This document shows positions 63,633 to 64,000 of a stretch of DNA of 64,000 nucleotides, piece after piece (positions within the stretch are counted from its first letter, which is position 1; the number at the start of each line of letters is the position of its first letter). The stretch lies in the NCBI RefSeq assembly GCF_045124755.1, contig NZ_JBGVMK010000096.1; one strand, written 5' to 3'. The notes beneath the pieces were generated by a model. It was not told where the DNA came from, did not search any database, and saw only the letters and a program-made list of their open reading frames with translations. Source of the DNA: Succinimonas sp045124755. Its GTDB lineage: Bacteria > Pseudomonadota > Gammaproteobacteria > Enterobacterales > Succinivibrionaceae. Made by a program: the position numbers and the translations under genes.

Positions 63633-64000
63633 TTAAATTTGCTTTGAAAGTTCTATATAAATCAAATTTCGTATTCCAGAACATTTTCCCCGATCAATAT
63701 CGCTCCATGGGTCAGGATGCAATAATTTAGTGAATTTATCATGAACAGAATCAGCCAGTATAGCCAGCGGAGAATTTTCACACTGTCCTATATGATGAAG
63801 ATGCGCTTTGCTTCCTGAATCCAAAGCCGGAGGATGACAGCCCTCTTGGTTTTTGACATAATCATAAAAACTCATTTTACTAAGATCATAATGTATAGCA
63901 TGAAACACAATAAAACATCTCATTAGATTGTCTTTTAGAGTAAGCTTTTTTGATTTATATCTCAATAACAATAAAAATTGTAAAAAATGGGATGAATATC
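63633..64000 (-). CDS. C-terminal LHH-type HNH nuclease toxin, cut by window edge
   Basis: The reading frame is open to the end of the window, so the start lies beyond 64000 and this is only the C-terminal part. The domain contains LHHIGQ, SPLAILADSVHDKF and KLLHPDP, which match the LHH family of HNH/endonuclease VII-fold toxins. Such domains occur at the C-termini of contact-dependent or secreted toxins with variable N-terminal delivery regions. The immunity gene next to it supports the call. The delivery type (T6SS, CDI, Rhs) cannot be seen here. Confidence 0.75.
   Translation of the reverse strand, partial: YSSHFLQFLLLLRYKSKKLTLKDNLMRCFIVFHAIHYDLSKMSFYDYVKNQEGCHPPALDSGSKAHLHHIGQCENSPLAILADSVHDKFTKLLHPDPWSDIDRGKCSGIRNLIYIELSKQI

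Overview
The window reads as chromosome of an anaerobic or gut-type gammaproteobacterium, plausibly Succinivibrionaceae-like. That assignment is inference. The evidence is a minCDE operon with ycgL beside it, rlmI, ycbL, an MscK-type channel, serS, rapZ and a macA-macB-tolC-type operon, interleaved with accessory DNA. No rRNA, tRNA or CRISPR array was seen.

Layout. 0-6 kb: a decayed AAA-ATPase gene, then a MacAB/TolC-type tripartite exporter on the minus strand. 6-30 kb: a large accessory island, nearly all on the minus strand. It opens with an orphan Cas_NE0113-type ring-nuclease-like protein. Next come five consecutive paralogous P-loop GTPases. Around and after them lie eight paralogous small hydrophobic proteins that resemble the membrane part of DUF697-type GTPase partners. 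Interspersed are two zinc-ribbon membrane proteins, a transposase homologue that appears to have lost two of its three catalytic residues, a doubly frameshifted DUF4261-like gene, a two-domain TerD protein, two exported or membrane unknowns and several very small ORFs. Seven of the eight hydrophobic-protein genes, plus one 28-codon membrane peptide, share an upstream palindrome (consensus TTTCCGGYYATRGCCGGAAA), so they look like one regulon.

30-36 kb: housekeeping genes (rlmI, ycbL, ycgL, minCDE). 36-45 kb: a large unknown gene, a galactose-mutarotase-like protein with long low-complexity tails, two overlapping KfrA-N-type DNA-binding paralogues, a stand-alone FtsK motor and a small unknown protein. 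The FtsK gene and the small gene share a duplicated promoter and leader of about 250 bp. The leader holds a stem in which one base pair has co-varied between the copies. 45-48 kb: a DUF4143-type ATPase, an 11 x 23-bp alternating tandem repeat, the decayed 3' end of a second ATPase copy, and a macrodomain protein. 48-55 kb: serS, mscK, a DUF554 gene and rapZ.

55.5-64 kb: a second accessory segment. A mobile element (DDE transposase plus a divergent coiled-coil ORF) abuts and appears to truncate the last gene of a three-gene minus-strand operon (DUF6361-like, PLD-type nuclease, SNF2-type helicase) that looks like a defence locus. The right edge holds a toxin/immunity pair: an LHH-motif HNH nuclease C-terminus, cut by the window end, and a SUKH immunity protein.

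The best candidates for an undescribed system are the GTPase array with its hydrophobic-protein regulon, the duplicated FtsK leader RNA, and the DUF6361-PLD-helicase operon.
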